DNA from: Cinclus cinclus
Lineage: Eukaryota; Chordata; Aves; Passeriformes; Cinclidae
Assembly (NCBI RefSeq): GCF_963662255.1
Contig: NC_085047.1
Span: forward strand, 52,698,006-52,762,005
Reading direction: 5' to 3'
Length of the DNA stretch: 64,000 bases
A program made the position numbers and the translations under genes. Every line of letters starts with the position of its first letter. Position 1 is the stretch's first letter. The notes under the pieces are model-generated. The model did no database searches and had not been told where the DNA came from. It saw nothing but the letters and a program-made list of their open reading frames with translations. Shown here piece by piece: positions 1-15,000 of this stretch.

Positions 1-337
1 GCATTAATGATACAACAAAATTATTGCAAATTACACAGGCTCCTTTTTTTTAACTACTTCCTTCCTAATTTGGAACAACTAGCTGTGTTTGCAAGAGGGA
101 ATGAAAGACTCCTAATAAATCCATTTTCTATGTTCAAATCCAATTTCTATGTTCTATATTTTCTATGTTCAAACAGCTAATACACACAGCAAGATAAGAG
201 GTCTAGGGCTGAGGCAATTCCATCTCCCCACAGACCACTAAAACCCCTTGAAATTCTCCATGGCATCACTTTTAAAAATATCTTGGATCATGTGCTTGCT
301 TGCTTTTGAATATAAAGATGAATGACTTTGCAACTTA
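1..337. other. Intergenic, no gene seen
   Basis: AT-rich unique-looking DNA with a short local duplication of TTTCTATGTTCAAA near 127-175. No coding signal. Confidence 0.6.
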
Positions 338-755
338 GAATAGAATGATGGAATGGTTTGGGTTGGAAGTGGCCTTTAAGATTATCCAGTTCAAACCCCT
401 CTGCCTTGGGAGGGGACACCTTCTGCTAGATTAGGTTGCTCCAAGTTCAACCTGGCTTTGATCACTTCCAGGAGTGGGGCATCCAGAGTTTCTCTGGGAA
501 AATTGTTCCAGTGCCTCAACCCCCTAATAGGACAGATTTTCTTCCTAATATCTAATCTAAATCTCATCTCTATTATTTTAAAGTCATTCTCTCTTGTCCT
601 GTCAGAGGGGTCGTTCCAAAGCCCCAACTCCAGCCGCAACCTCAGCCCTGGTCCTCTCACAAGTACAGCCCTGAGGCAAACAGAAAGGGTAGATGGCTTC
701 TCTCCTCTGAGATCAAGGAGGGTGTTCAATCTAATTTTCACACTTCCTGGATGAT
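338..755 (-). mobile_element. CR1 LINE fragment
   Basis: It opens with GAATGATGGAATGGTTTGGG and TTGGAAGTGGCC, then CCAGTTCAAACCCCTCTGCC, the reverse complement of a CR1 3' end, and continues through the GTTCCAGTGCCTCAACC and TTCTTCCTAATATCTAATC segments. It is about 0.4 kb and 5'-truncated, as is usual for CR1. Confidence 0.88.
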
Positions 756-1644
756 TTAGACTCATAGAAGCAGTGAGCTCTGCTCTGTGAAGTGCTACTT
801 GTATGTAGCACTCAAGTTGATGGAGGCACTTAATGTGAGTTGATGGAGGCACTATCTCTAATGCTGGAGAAGGACTGGAGTTCAACCAGTCTTTCCCCAT
901 ACACTAACTCCTGTGTTTTGTAGATTGCTCTTGGGAAACGACCCAGAACATGCCTATGCTTTATGGAGAAAACAGAATGAAGTGCTGGATGCTCTCCTCC
1001 TTTTGCATTCCAGCACATCACTCTAACAATGGTGTTAGCAGATCCTGCATTTCTTCACATACTCTGTGTCTTAATTCTTCACACTGCCTGCCTTGGCTCC
1101 TAATTTACATGTTCTGACTCCTTTCCTAAGGCTAGAGGCATGCTTCTTATTGTAATACCTATCTGGGAGGCATACCAGCAGGTCTTGTGGATCTTCCTCA
1201 AATTAACTTAAACTCAGATGTCTCATCAGCTTCAGTCACAGCACTAATCAACTTCAGTCCAAACTCCCTGTAGTAGTTAGATTCCTAATTTTCAGAAATC
1301 TAAATATAAGACAGATATGTAATTGCTACTGGAACCTGTATCACAGGGTTCTTCAAAATCCCTGTTCCCCAGCTTTTGAATACATTACCAATACTACGAT
1401 CCCATCATGAGATTCTTACTTTCTCAGCCTCAGTCACCTCTCCTGGGGTTGGTGCCAGCTGCATCTACATGAGAATTATGAGTCAATCATGACTCATGAC
1501 AAACCAAATGCTATGCACAATTAATTGCCAACTTACAGTTTTAGAGATGCTGATCCTGTTAGGGTTGCAGTGACTTATGAGTAATTACAGTTCCTGGGAT
1601 ATATCTCATATTTTCTGAATTGGCACAGTCAGATCATGAAATCT
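756..1644. other. Intergenic, no gene seen
   Basis: Sequence between two CR1 copies. The first part (to about 1020) may include a further diverged repeat, but I could not assign it. Confidence 0.5.
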
Positions 1645-1845
1645 CAGAATCACAGAATCATCAAGATTGGAAGAGACCTTCAAGATCATCTGAGTCCAAC
1701 AGTCAACACCACCATAATAGCCTCTAAACCAGATCCCCAAGTGCCCCATCCTGACACATTTGTAATAGTTTCAGAGATGGTGACTCCACCACCTCCCTGG
1801 ACAACCTATTCCAATGCCTAACCACATTTTCAGTGGAAAAATAAA
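1645..1845 (-). mobile_element. CR1 LINE fragment
   Basis: GAATCACAGAATCATCAAGA leads into TTGGAAGAGACCTTCAAGAT, and later CCACCTCCCTGGACAACC. These are landmarks of the CR1 3' region in reverse orientation. It is a partial copy. Confidence 0.82.
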
Positions 1846-2249
1846 ATTCTAATACCTGTTATGAACCTCCTCTGGTACAATGTAAGAGCCTTTTCTCGCA
1901 TCCTTTCATCCTGCCTTGATGGCAGAGCCTTACCAGCCTAGGCCATTCAAAAATATGCACCTATCTGCATTCCCATGCAGGAAAATCAGGCGCTACAAGC
2001 TAAACATCTGCAGCTTATAGTATACACTTGTAATTCCAATATCAGCGGTTGAACACAAAATGGTTATTTGGCAATTTTCCTATGTTCTGCTCTTTCTTAC
2101 AAATGGCTCTTAGAGACTCGAGGCTCATCTATGCTTTAGACACTGCTAATATTTACTGTAACTGATAATAACAGGTCAATGATATGGGACAGTGTTTATA
2201 TAGAAATGCTCTTTTTGATGCCAGCATTATTTGCCATGTAGTTCTATAG

Positions 2250-2650
2250 AAACACAGAATGACTTGTGTTGGAAGGGACTTTAAACATCACTGAGTTCCA
2301 CCCCTCTCCCCATGGGCAGGGATGCCACTCACTAGATCAGGTTGCTCAAGGCCCAATCCAGCCTCATCTTGAACACTTCCAGAGCTGGGCCAACCATGAC
2401 CTCTCTGAGCAACCTGTTCCAGTGCCTCACTGTCCTCACAGTAAAGAATTTCTTCCTAACATCTCATGTCAATGTCTCCTTTTTTACTTCAAAAAATGTT
2501 CCCCTTGTCCTATCAATCTGCCTGTGTAAAAAGTCACATTTCTCTTCTTTATAATCTCCCATTAGATACTGGAAGGCTGTGATAAGGTCTCCCCAGAGCC
2601 TTCTTCAGACTAAACAGGCACAATTCTCTCAGCCTATTATGTTTTAAGTT
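2250..2650 (-). mobile_element. CR1 LINE fragment
   Basis: Landmarks are GTGTTGGAAGGGACTTTAAA, CATGGGCAGGGATGCCACTC, GAGCAACCTGTTCCAGTGCC and CAGACTAAACAGGCACAATT, in the order expected for reverse-oriented CR1. Confidence 0.88.
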
Positions 2651-5600
2651 TTTCTAGTGAGACAACACCAACCATAAATTAAGATCTTTTGCCTACTGTG
2701 GACACAGTAGGACCTTACTTCATTCAAGACCCTCAGGTCTTAAGGTACCCCATGTGGAATGTGACATTTGGATGGGGGGGTGTCCCACCTCAAATTCCAC
2801 TTATATCTTTGCTTTTAAACTCTCTGTAGACTTTCTTTATGATAACCTCTTCTTCAAATTGTTTTAGTGGAAGAAAATCTTCTCATACTACAGTTGAGAA
2901 ACACAACAGGCTTTAAGACCAAAAGACAACAGAGGGCCCATTTTCCTCTTCTAAAATATTTCTATATTAGATAAGGCATCAAAAATTGCAAACCCCATCA
3001 GGTCCACTTGTCCATTTTTTATTCCAAAACACTTCACACTGACTAACAGATAGAGATCAAATGTGTTTCTGATGGCAAGAACAGCAATCTGCAAAAAGGT
3101 ATGGCTAAATATTAAAATTCTATGACAATGCATCCAGCATCTGCTACAGATAGGATGCCATTAATTCCTTATTGCATATAGAAATAAGCATCCCTACTTC
3201 TCCAGTACTTTGTTGGTGTTTGGTTCTTGAAGGTATTTTCCTCAGAAACCTGTTACAAAGAGTACCCTGAGATCCTTTATCTGATTCTATGAACTATGAG
3301 AAAAGATGGTCATATACTGCTATTTCCATTTTTCTCTTGTTTTTCCACCTATTTTTTCCAAATCAGTTCTTCATAGGAAGATCAAGTCCAAGATTTATGT
3401 GCAGTTATGCCAACAGAGAATTTGGCCCCAGGTTTCTTTTTGTGTATGATGAATTGACAGTCTTGTACCTGTAGCCAAAGGGAGCAGATGGAAGAAACTA
3501 CAGTGACAATTTCTTTCTAGTTGTATGCTTCAAAAATCTGCAAAATATTGCAAGGCAGTTTTTCCCTCATAAGAATTGATATATCAGATGGAGGTATTAG
3601 GAAGCCAGAAGTGCCTGTTTTAGCACAATTTCCCAGTACCACTTTCATAGCACCCAGTGCATTAGCCATATTGTTGCTCCTACTCCTCTCCAGTCACTGA
3701 AAAAAAAAAAAACCTAAAAAAAAGAGGTATAGGAACTGACATTTTTTTTTTTTACCACAGTGAATTCCACTGATTACTCTGATTGTGGCTAATGCAGGAC
3801 CCCTGGGATTCAATCAAGTCTTCTGCTGTGGGTCTGGAGCTGTGGACTAAAGCCTAGTTTACAGACACAAGTCTGGAGCCTATTCCTTGCTGATCCAGCT
3901 GTAAATGGATATGGAATCATGGCCAGACAGGCTGCAAGCTGCTGTCTACAATAACCACAGTGACCTTTCCAAACCAACACAGCAGCCTTTTCAAGATACT
4001 TGTCTCATAAACCTCATATTCACTAAGATATTTATCTATTAATCTGAATGAAATCTTCTAGAAATGTTGAAGATTGAAAGAGTCAGCTTAAGAAGAAACT
4101 GTAGTATGATCAGGATAAATATTTTCCTCATGTTATTTAAGAATATTAAATTGGCCAGAAGAGTCAGAAGGATCCAACTAGCCCAGGATTCAGCCTTGTA
4201 AAGGTGCTACTGTACTGTTTGTCACAGGTAGCACTTGATATGTGGCACATTCAGCCTCAGTGTAGCTATGTTCCTCTTGGCAATAACTGTCCTTTTCCCA
4301 GAAGCATGGATCACAAGTGATTGCCAATATCCAACTACTGGTAATAGGACTGGTGCTTCTGGAAATCACAGAATCTGAGTAGGAGTGGTAGACAAGGCCC
4401 CAGGAAAACCCAACACCTCCCTTCTTGATTCCCTTTTCTCCCATTTACTGACAAAAGCAAAATCCAGTGGAGTGGAACAGCATTTTAGTCAATTCTGTGC
4501 CCATGAGAGCAGCCAAACTTCAAAGGTGCCAGGAACAGATGGTAATATCCCCTATTTAAGGGATGTTTGGTGAAACACTTCATAGAGCAGATTGTGGCAC
4601 TGAATTCAGTAAGGCTAGTTTTCTCTTGAGCGGAAAAAAAAAAGGGAAGAAAAGGAAGAAAACAACAATAATCCCCAGGAGAACAGCGGTTAGCATACTT
4701 GATGAAGGCAATAAGAACAGTACACTCACAGCAGTGCTTCCTCCAAGTGCTCTCATGGCAATCATCCAGCAAATAATCAGTTGATGACTTCCTGAGCCAG
4801 AAATATTGTCACTATGTATATCAAAACTGTATTATGCAATTGTTTAATACAATTGTGGTGTACACAGTGGATATTTTAAACATATAAACATGTATACCAT
4901 TATGTATAGTACCACTGCACATAACACAATAGGTTCACATTTTACTTTGGCTGAAGTTCTTTTTCATTAAATTGTCCAGTCACTATTTGAATTATGTAAA
5001 CTTGTAGCAACCACAACTTTCTGCAGGGAAACTTTTCACAGCATGACTGAATATTGTATGAAAAGTCACTTCTTTTGTTTGCTTTTATCTAGTCATCTCC
5101 TTGTGTCATTTGAAGGTCTCTTGCTTTTGTATTGGATGGAAGAGTTTATAATAAAAATTTATAATTGTCTTTTCTAGCCACTTGTTTTCACAGACCTTTC
5201 AACCCTCTCAGTTATCTCTCAGTTAATTTGACTTGTCTATTTATTATATAACTGTTCCATACTTTTTATTTTCCTTATCCCTTATCTTTGTACCTCTTCC
5301 AGTTTTGTCATCACCCTTGAGACAGACCGAGAACTGTACTGAGCACCTCCAAGAGGCACACTGTGCATATTATTTTCTTTTTTGTTTGCCATTGCTGTGC
5401 CAATAATTTTTGATACACTAGCTGTTTTTCTTGCAAACAGAAAAAAATAATAGAAAAATATTAGAGAAATAATAAGGAAATAGCCTAGATTATCCCTTGG
5501 CACCAATAAACTGATGCTGGGATAACAAATGCAAGAGCAGCAAAGATATGCTAGAAGGTGCAAAGAAGTCATACATATGCTCATAACTCATGCCTCTTAC

Positions 5601-8600
5601 TGACCCCTGAGGAAGTGTCTTAAATGAGAGGTTTCATTAGAAATAAAGTTTTGATTAACCTTATCATTTCCTTGACAGCATTTACTGACCTCAGGAAGGG
5701 CTATGACATTTCCTAGGGGTCAGCATTTGAGCAGTATTTCAAGACTCACTGGACCAGAATGTGATTTCGATTAAGACTCTACCGTTCTCAGAGAGGACAG
5801 TTTCTAAGGACCTTTAATTACCTGGCTTCCGCAGCTACTGCTCCCTGACACTGTTAGCTACCACCCCAGAAGGAGGTCCCTCCAGCAATTTCAAGTTTTT
5901 TATTTGGGAAGAAATGCTTCCCCATTTTATAATTACAATGATCAAGATGGATTTAATTTTTATTCAGGAAAAGGTTTTGAATGCTAAAGTAATTATCTTA
6001 TTTCAGTGTTTTCCATTCAGATTTGGTTGGAGTCAACACAAACACAAGGCACGGTTTGGAGAACTGCACTGTGAGGAGACATCTTAGAATTTGTATGACT
6101 TTGACAAGCAATTAGGGTTTGAAGTTTGAGTCATGACAGGCAGAATTTTAATCAAGGAAGAAAGAAAATGAATATGTAAAGAACAGAGAGACAAGTTAGC
6201 ATCAACTGAATGATAGCAAAATCAGAAGTGCCATGGTTGTGCTATCAGAGGTTTAGAGAGACTTTTATGGCACACATAAGAAAACTGGGAAAAGACACAT
6301 TTGAAAAAACGTGTCTGTTGGGAATGACTAAAAAAGGAATAAGATGCTAAAGGAGAGAGGAGTGATTAAAAACTAGGTATGAGTGATCCATAACATTTTC
6401 AGTCCCAGGTTCAGCTTGATTTACTGAAGCCATTCAGAGATGCTGATGCTGAAGGGACACTTCCAGTATTTGGGCCTTATCTATGGAATAGATCTGTTGT
6501 GGAGAAAATATAAAAAAAAAAGTAAAAGTTTTAAAAGTATATTCACATGTTCACATATCACTCTACATTTAGACTCACCAAACCAACCTATCACAGCTCT
6601 ACCAGCATCATGTGGCACTCGCAATGTCAGGCATCACTTTCTCAGGAAATTTGGAACATTTTAATTCACTAGACAATCCCCCGAAGTTGTCTGAAGATAA
6701 ATCTAAATGTCTTGTCTTTGAATCAATAAGTTAATTTCAAATCAAGACTAGAATTTGCTATTTCAGTAACAGCTCTCTAGATTTTGCAAGAAGGGGGAAA
6801 GAAAGAAAACTAATTCTACAGGATGAAATTATCCTTAGTGGAGTCTCTGGTCATATAGGTGTTGTGAATTGCCCTTCTTACTTACTACATTGTAGTTTAC
6901 TTCCTGACACCACAATCTCTGAGAGAAGCAAACTTTATTCAGCAGGAGAGCAATGGTCCCTTCCTATTATCACATTTCATTTATCTAATTGATTCTTCTA
7001 TTATTGTGTTTTGAGAGCAGCGAGAAAGGTTGATTTCTTAGACTTCTTTTTTTTTTTTTCATTCAGGCATTTAACAAAGAGGTTTTCACCTGTATGTCTT
7101 TGGCTTTAACTTATTTAGCCTGTTAAACAGGCTTTTAGCTTATTTAGCTAATTTTAGCTAATGCCATTTTCTTGTGAGGATTCTTGGCAATGTCAGTTGA
7201 TGATTCTGGGACTTTTGGGAGGCGCAGCACGGCAAATGGCAGAGACAGTCTCTGTGTCACAGGAACTTCTCGGTAAGTACCAGACAGAACATGATCCAGT
7301 AGGTAAAACATACCTCACCCACATGAGAATAGGAACCTAACACATTTTCTTTTCAAGAAATTTTTCTTGATGGATCATACCTCATCCCTCTCTTCCCTCT
7401 CTCTTCTCTGTGAAGTACAGGTGTCTTTTCTGCAAATAACCTCAAACATTCACAGCTAGAGCTGCAAAAACCTTCCTCAAGCTAGAAGCTTTTAGTCTTT
7501 AATTTTGGAACACATTAATTTCTTTAGATGGATACCAGTATGGACTGTTATAAGACAGTGGGACTAGAAAGTAATTAGTTTTCATATAAAACCTTTAATG
7601 GGAAAACCCAGGCCAAGAATATTCAGAAATTGAATTTTGTCTAATTTCTTTCCCCTGGGCCAGAAGTCACAGAATGGCTCTGAAAAGTAGAAATGGCACT
7701 CTGCATGGTACAGAGAATTATGTCAATGTACTTTACACTTCCTGATTTCTGCCAGCTATAAACCCCTCAGCCAAGCCTTTCTGCTGGGAAGCCTGTCTAT
7801 TGGCATACACATGGGAAGAGCAAGATGAAACGCTGTTTTAGGAGAGAATGGAACTCAAAGCATAAAAAGCTTCAGAAAGTTACCTTTGCTGTGAGATTGC
7901 TTTGTCCTTCCATGGCGAGGGCTGCCAGAACTAGCAGCACCATGGGGTTGTCTGGATCTTAGGAAGACAGAGACAGAAAATGTTGCCTGTTTCTTCTATT
8001 GTTCCCACATAATCTGCAAAACCTGCCCCTCACTCTGACCGTAGTGCTGCGGTCTCAGCCTGCTGGACAGTCACTACAGCAGCAACTCCTCTGTAAGAAA
8101 ACATTCCTCTTTGTAAGATCATTCAGGTTTCAGATGTATAATTGGTTGTATACAAAGCTACCAGATCTTTCTTTGCTGTGCCTCTTTTGAAATGTGAAGC
8201 AGTACCATTATCTGAATTGCAATTTTGCATGAGCTATACTTTGCTCCATCTAATTCATACAAGAGCAGATACAAATTCCCAAACTGCTGTCCAATGTGAA
8301 GAAATTTAAAAACCTGGTGGAAAGCCCCAGTAGTTGCACAGAAGAGCATTACTGCTACAAAACCATGGAGCCTGTATCCACAGCTAAGGAAACATCCAGC
8401 TGTCAACATGCCATCTCTGCTTCTCTCAATGCTCTAGGGACAAGCACAGCACAGGTAGTGGTGCTGACCATTGTCCTGCTACAGGGAATTCCTGTGAGTG
8501 AATATAGGGAAAACTACAGGGGTAATATAAGAGAGAAGAATACAAGTTTCTCCTTTGCTACAGTGAGAAAAACACAACTTCACATAAGAGAGGAATGTGT

Positions 8601-8959
8601 CCTTCCAAGAAAGGAGTGAAAGGAAAAGAAATCTCTGCAGAACATCTTCCCACTAGATTTGGTTTGCTCAGAGTATTTAAATAGCAGTTTTACAACCTGT
8701 TCTAGCTAGTATGACTGAGATCTATGATCTTTCAATATTAATAACCTGAGTACTATCAAAAGTAAAATTTATGGTACCTATAGTTGACTGAAGTAGATTT
8801 AGAGTTTACCATGAAAAGTGGGTATTAGATCATCTGATTTGAATCTCCAGTATTTCACAGGATGTTTCACAGTTGTATCACACAGCTCCCCTTTCATTGT
8901 GCTATCTTGTGTTTGGCTAAACATATTTTCCAGCAATTTAGATAGGCTTGAATCCAAAA
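2651..8959. other. Intergenic AT-rich DNA
   Basis: No recognisable exon, RNA gene or young repeat. Reading frames are short and have no family resemblance. Small points are A and T runs near 3700-3760 and a 17-nt palindrome, AGCCTGTTAAACAGGCT, near 7118. Confidence 0.6.
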
Positions 8960-9085
8960 AAACCAGAAAGTTGGAGAATCCACCACTGTTTCATTAGCTT
9001 AATTCAGTTGTTAATCATCTTAAGGTTTAAAAATTTATATCTAACATCCCATCTGAATCTGTATTACTTTAGTTTCCAGAAAATG
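8960..9085 (-). mobile_element. Ancient CR1/L3-like LINE remnant
   Basis: A weak but ordered match to the reverse of an old CR1/L3 3' region: ATCCACCACTGTTTCATTAG, TTAAAAATTTATATCTAACA, CATCTGAATCTGTATTACTT and TTTCCAGAAA. It is much more diverged than the other CR1 copies here. Confidence 0.5.
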
Positions 9086-12000
9086 CTGGGGGTTTTTTGG
9101 CTGACTGGTTTTTGGTTTTGTTTTGTTTTGTTTTTTTTCCTCCTGAGGTTTTCCCTATTTAATTCAACTTAATTTAATTCACTTATTATTATTTTAGCTT
9201 CAAAAACCTACTTATATTGATGTTGTATCACATATCAAGTATTTTTTTCTTTTTTTTTTTTCTTTTTTTTTTCTTTTGAGTGAACTTACATCTCACTCTG
9301 AAGTCATTCCTGGCCTTAGATATTAGCTGTAAAGGGGGACAGGGGTGGGGAAGGGAGTGTTGGGTTTCATTTGTCTAATCGGTTTTCTGCATAAAGTGAA
9401 TTTCTATAAATTAGTTTTAAAACAGAAAAGCTCATGTGTCATGTTAGTCTTATTTTGTAATGAAGTTTCACCAGTGTTCTAAAGGAAAATAAACTTGTCT
9501 TCCTAAGTGTGAGTATTGAAAGTCACATTTTTACATGAACTTGACAGTAAGAGTATTTGGCAAAATGTTTTCATGTTGTGACCTTTAAATAATTTTCAGA
9601 ACAATGTTTTTGCAGCAAAAGCTCACCATTCTGTAAGATTTGTCTGAATTTCATGTTCTTAGTTGTTTTTACTGTGGCAAAGTACATGCTTTGAGGTTGG
9701 CAGGGACATAGCCACAACCTCATTGTAATTTACCATATATACTTTACTATTTTACTATAAATACTTTACTAATTTACTATATACCTTAATACAGTCTCGG
9801 AATTTCATCAGCTTCTTGTATTTATTTTCACATAATTAATTCATATGTTGAAAAATATCAGAATTACTACTACTCTACGTAAAATTCTGCTACAGATGTT
9901 CATACTCAGTTATGACCCTGTGTGGACAATTCATTACTGGAATCTGTTTAAAAATCACTTTCCACATTATTTTCTTACTGTTCCTTTACTGTTTGTATAC
10001 AATCCTGATATTAATCAGAATGCACTGATATAATGCCAAATTACTTGACAAAGCCTTAATAGTTTACAACTCGTACTTTTCTCAAACATACACTATCTTA
10101 ACAACGCAATTAAAAAAACAAAAACAAAACCAGACTCAACTTTAAAAGTTGTATTTCCAATGAAAAAGAGACTTCTTTGGGACTTATTCTGTATTTGATA
10201 TCCAACTCTTTAATAGTTATAATTCTTGTCTAGTCTTCACTACTGAGGATTTATATGTGTGACTTACATCAGAATAACCAGTATATATTGCTTTGAGCCA
10301 TTATCCCAGTCTTTGGAAAACTGCTGCAGCATTTATAGCCTTCCTTCCTCTTGGAACAGCTATAATCCAAGATTCATTAGAAGGGAATTTCAACCAATTC
10401 CTTAGATCTCTGGGTACAAATTATACAGGAGTGTAGACTTAACAAAATTTTTCTTTTGCAGATGTTCACTATCCCCCTGAGCTGCTAGAGAACTGGAAAG
10501 CACTTTTAATTTCCTCTTATGATAGGAAAAGAGCATGGTGTATTTTCAATTAATCAACAGAAATATTTATTAAGCCTCTATTTCTTTTTCCTTCGTAATA
10601 ACTTTATCAGCTCAAATTAACAACACGTCTAGGAAGAACGCATTTTCTAAAACTCTTCAGCTTCTCATTTTTTCTATGTGATGTTAACATTTTTTTTACA
10701 TTTCATGATCATATATGCATCCTTACCTATTTTTCATTACATATAATTTAATATTCACAAGGCCTGCCCTGGCTTCATTAGTAGGTCAAGACTGGCTCTA
10801 AGCCAAAGCTGTCCCTTCTAATAGGTTGGATCTGTCTTGTTTAACTATTTAAAAAATATTATTTTAAATCAACTATTTTCTATTTTTTTCCTAACCTATT
10901 TTGCTCACTTTTTCCCCCCTGTTTTAAAGTTAACTCCTATACATGTGATGTCATCCTTATGGGTAGCATATGTTTTTCAAATTACTGTTTAGGGTAATTT
11001 TTTTCTCCACAGTGACTGCAATTAGTCTTGATTACTGGTTCCCTGATTTTCTAGTCTGTGATCAGTTCTTCTTTATCATATTCTGGCACTTAGTAGCCCT
11101 CATGTAAGCAAATTACTATCTCTAATTTTTAGAAGGTGTAATAATGTTCTAGCACTGGCAGTCTAAACCCTCCCTTGGTATTCTATGATTTTACTGTAAT
11201 AGGATGATGTATTTGTTATAAAAAGATCAAAAGTTGTGTTGATTTGCCTGACTAGGATATGACTGAAAGACCATTACTTTACGTACAATCACTTTATTAT
11301 GTAGGAGTAAAGAAGCAGAAAAGACCAACAAGGTTAAAAAGCAATTCTTCTGGATTACATTAATACACAAAGTCATGCTGGGTGTTTTCCCTGTCAGCAA
11401 GCTACCAAGAAATTAAGGACACTACATATAAGCTCAAGTCTGATGCTTGACTTGACCGTGGAAATAGGCCAAACTCAGTTGCAATTGGTCATGTTATTGC
11501 AAACATCTGACACACTCTTGTAACAAGAGATCCAGGTCATGGGGAAACTAGGAGGAATAAACACAGTGAAATAAGTTATTAGGCTTTGGGGATCTCACTG
11601 CCGTTCAGGAGTGGTGACTTATTTTCGTTTACTCTTTCTTTTTCCTTTTTTTTCCACAAGAAATATGGATCTCCCAGACATTGCCTGAGTAAGTAACAGC
11701 ATTGTGATTTCCTTGAGAGTAAGGCTTGATTTGTTGAAGAGACTGTCAACAATTAAAGGGCTTGTAGGTCCAAATTCATCTTTGAGTAGTATTTGTGTAA
11801 CTGTGTGGAAACTGCAAGGGTTGACTTTGTTCTTACTGATTTCAGTGTGTCTGTTAAGGCTTTAAATCAGAGCTGGATTTTGCAATTGGCCATTCCTCAC
11901 ACAGAAAGTGAAGTATATGAACAAGTATATGTAGACATATATTCACTTTGTTCATACTGTTTTGAAAACAACCAAATCAATAGTGCCTATTTAAAAGAGA

Positions 12001-15000
12001 AAAAAGGGCAGACTAACATCTAGATTCTCTGCATCTAAAAATCTTTTGTAATAGAGGCAGTTTCAGAGGAGCACAAAGATTTAAGCTTCCAACTTGTATT
12101 TGTTGTATATAACACAACGTTGGCATTTTTCACTACCACTGATCAAGTCCAAAATCTGCATCTGTAGATCTATACTCCTCACACTGCAGAATGTCAATTA
12201 GCTTTATCCTCAGAGCACTGGTCCAAACCTAGTGGTCCTCCTCAGTATACTGTGCCAGCCCTTGCACCTGAGCTCCATGGGAATGCTCTGTCATCAGCCA
12301 CCAGTATAAAAAAAAGAGAAAGCTCTTTATCAAGGGACAGTGCCAAAGAGAAGCAAAGAGGAATGAATTTACATTTTTTAAACTCTGACATGTTTCTAAA
12401 CATGAATTATAATTCTTTATTGAAAAAAGCAGTTGAGTGAGAATTACCTGGCCCCTAGTCAACTTTTAAAAATTACTTGGAATAAGACTGTCTTCCCTAA
12501 AGCTGTTGTGTGAAGAATCATTTATAATAAGAAAATAATACCATGGGAACCATTTTCTTTATTACAATGAGTTATTCAACAGTTGCAATACAAGGATTGT
12601 ACAAGAGTTGCAATATAAAGAGGAACATTTACAAATAGTGAGACTTTTTTACGTAAAATATTCTGTTGAAAAGAAGATGTCACAATTTTACTATGTCAGT
12701 ATATGGAGAACTAAACAAAATGTTTTAACAGGTTGAGAATATTCAAATTGCATTTTATGCTTCCTACTCTGCTTTCAATAATTTAAATGCCCAGCTCTAC
12801 ATAGGATGCACAAGACTAGGAAATTGAAAGTGAAGGACAGAAATGTCTAGGTTGTACATTTTCCCTTTCCAAACACTATTCAGTAGATTGTGTGGCACAG
12901 ACCACTACAAGACTGTTCACAAAACACAAAAAAAAAAAAAGAAAGAAAAAAAAAAGGATGCTAACAATTCACTAAGCCTACAAGTTGCCATCTATTTAGA
13001 ACAGGAAACCAACTTCAGAACTACACATACCAAGTCCTCATGGAGGACTTCTCCTTACTTCTCTCAATATTTAATACGCCTAGAACCCTCAGCACTTTTC
13101 CCATGTTCCCCATACAGTTATCCATTAATTTCTCTGCATTCTAAGGTAGACTTGTGGACTCAAAATTTTCTCCTCTAGGACATTACTTGTGGCCCTTGGG
13201 AAGTGAGGAATCGTACTCTTCTGCAAGTTACTCCATACCATTCATAATGTTTATTACCTATTGTCAACTTATGTAAAACATTACACAGAACCCCATCATT
13301 GCAGCCCCAACATTTTGATTTTCCTGTACTGAAAAGAGAGTTATAGAAAATCCACAGAAGTTGGGGTGGTATAGTGAAAAAGGGAAAATTTTGCCCTGTT
13401 TCTTTAATGAGATTGTCTCCTCTGAGTGCTATGAGACAGTAACTTCTTTACAAAGCTCCATGAACATTGGCCTCTTCTTAGAAAAATTCTGTATCTGAAG
13501 CTGACTGTCTCCAGTATACAAAGGGACATAGCCTTCACTAATATTCTTGTCCCAGAATATGCAACCAGTAGCATTTCTCAGCATAACTATTCAGACTGCA
13601 GTGACCAAACTAACTTCTATTTTTCTGTAAGCAAATAGCTACTTCTAAAACAAAAACCAGGATGTGGACAAGGTCTGAGTGTCTCCTGAATAATACAAGC
13701 CATTGACCTCAACTGGGAGAAGTTCAGCCTGTGGATTACAACATTAGTCCTTCTGGCAGGAATGCATAAAAAATTATGCAGAAACAGATGTACCTCAGCC
13801 AAATGGTGACACCAGGGACTTCTGGGTTCACAAAAACCTTCTGTAAAAATACACGGAAGAGCTCTTTTGCCTATAAATTTTGATGCCTAAGTACAAGTGC
13901 GTGACGCCTCCAGAAATGCATGCATCAGATATATGCAGCTGCAATGCCAGAATGCTAAAATGACTGTAGATCAATACAAATGCTTGACGTGATGTTGCAT
14001 GACAGGACCAAGAAATTCAATGTTTGAGAAAAATGTTTCATGTGAAGTAGCAGTCCCAGGGCATCTGGTAACTAACCAAAGAACTGTCCCTAGATCTCTG
14101 AAAGAGAAAAATGATAAAGGTAATTGTAATTAGAAGATATAAGCTAATGACTAAGCCATGTGCTAATGGCCCATTAATTAATCCCTTTTGAGCTCCCTGA
14201 AGGCTGTTTTCAGGCTCCTGTACTTGGAACTAGCTTGATCTAGTTGGAAATCTGGGTCCTGACTCCTCCAAAATTAAACAGTTTAAACATCCAGCTTTAA
14301 CAGAATGGCTTTGAAAACAGCTGGGTCCCCAAGGGCGTTCCAACAGGCCATTGATCATGGATGCTTAAGGGCCAGCATTCAGGTCCAAATTACACATGTT
14401 CTTGTTTGCCAAGAGAAAAAGCAGAATAGCTGTATATACACAGTACAAAGACAGCACACTTGTCTAGAAAATATTATTCCTGTACCTAAATAAAGTCTTG
14501 CAATGTCAGTCTGAGAAAGAAGAAAGTGAATAGCTTCTTAGGCACAGATATAAGATTTACTGAGGATCAAGCAATGCTTCAGTCCTATACAGTGATAACT
14601 CCTTCCCCTCTATCCTGCAAAAGTGAATTCCTTTCAGTCTCTGATAGTCTGAATCTGATCATAATAAAGTTCCTACATATGAACTTCCTTTGTACCTGTA
14701 TTTGCCAAGCATTTCAAAGAGAACAGGAATGAGCAGAATATAACAAAAGATTTGACATGCCATGAATTGGACTCCTTTCTCCCTGACTTTCTGTAAAGGA
14801 AAAGAAAGTGGGCTAGGAAAGCATACAAATGAGGAGCCAACAAATCTTATTTACTGACCGTTCTTACTATGCAATTTAATAAACCAGGGCATCTTGACTT
14901 TCCTGTGTCAGGAACACTCTATGCCTCTGTCCTTCCCTTTGTGGGTGCCCTCTACATCACTGCAGTACAAAGAAGACAAAGTGATTGTGATTCTCTTGCT

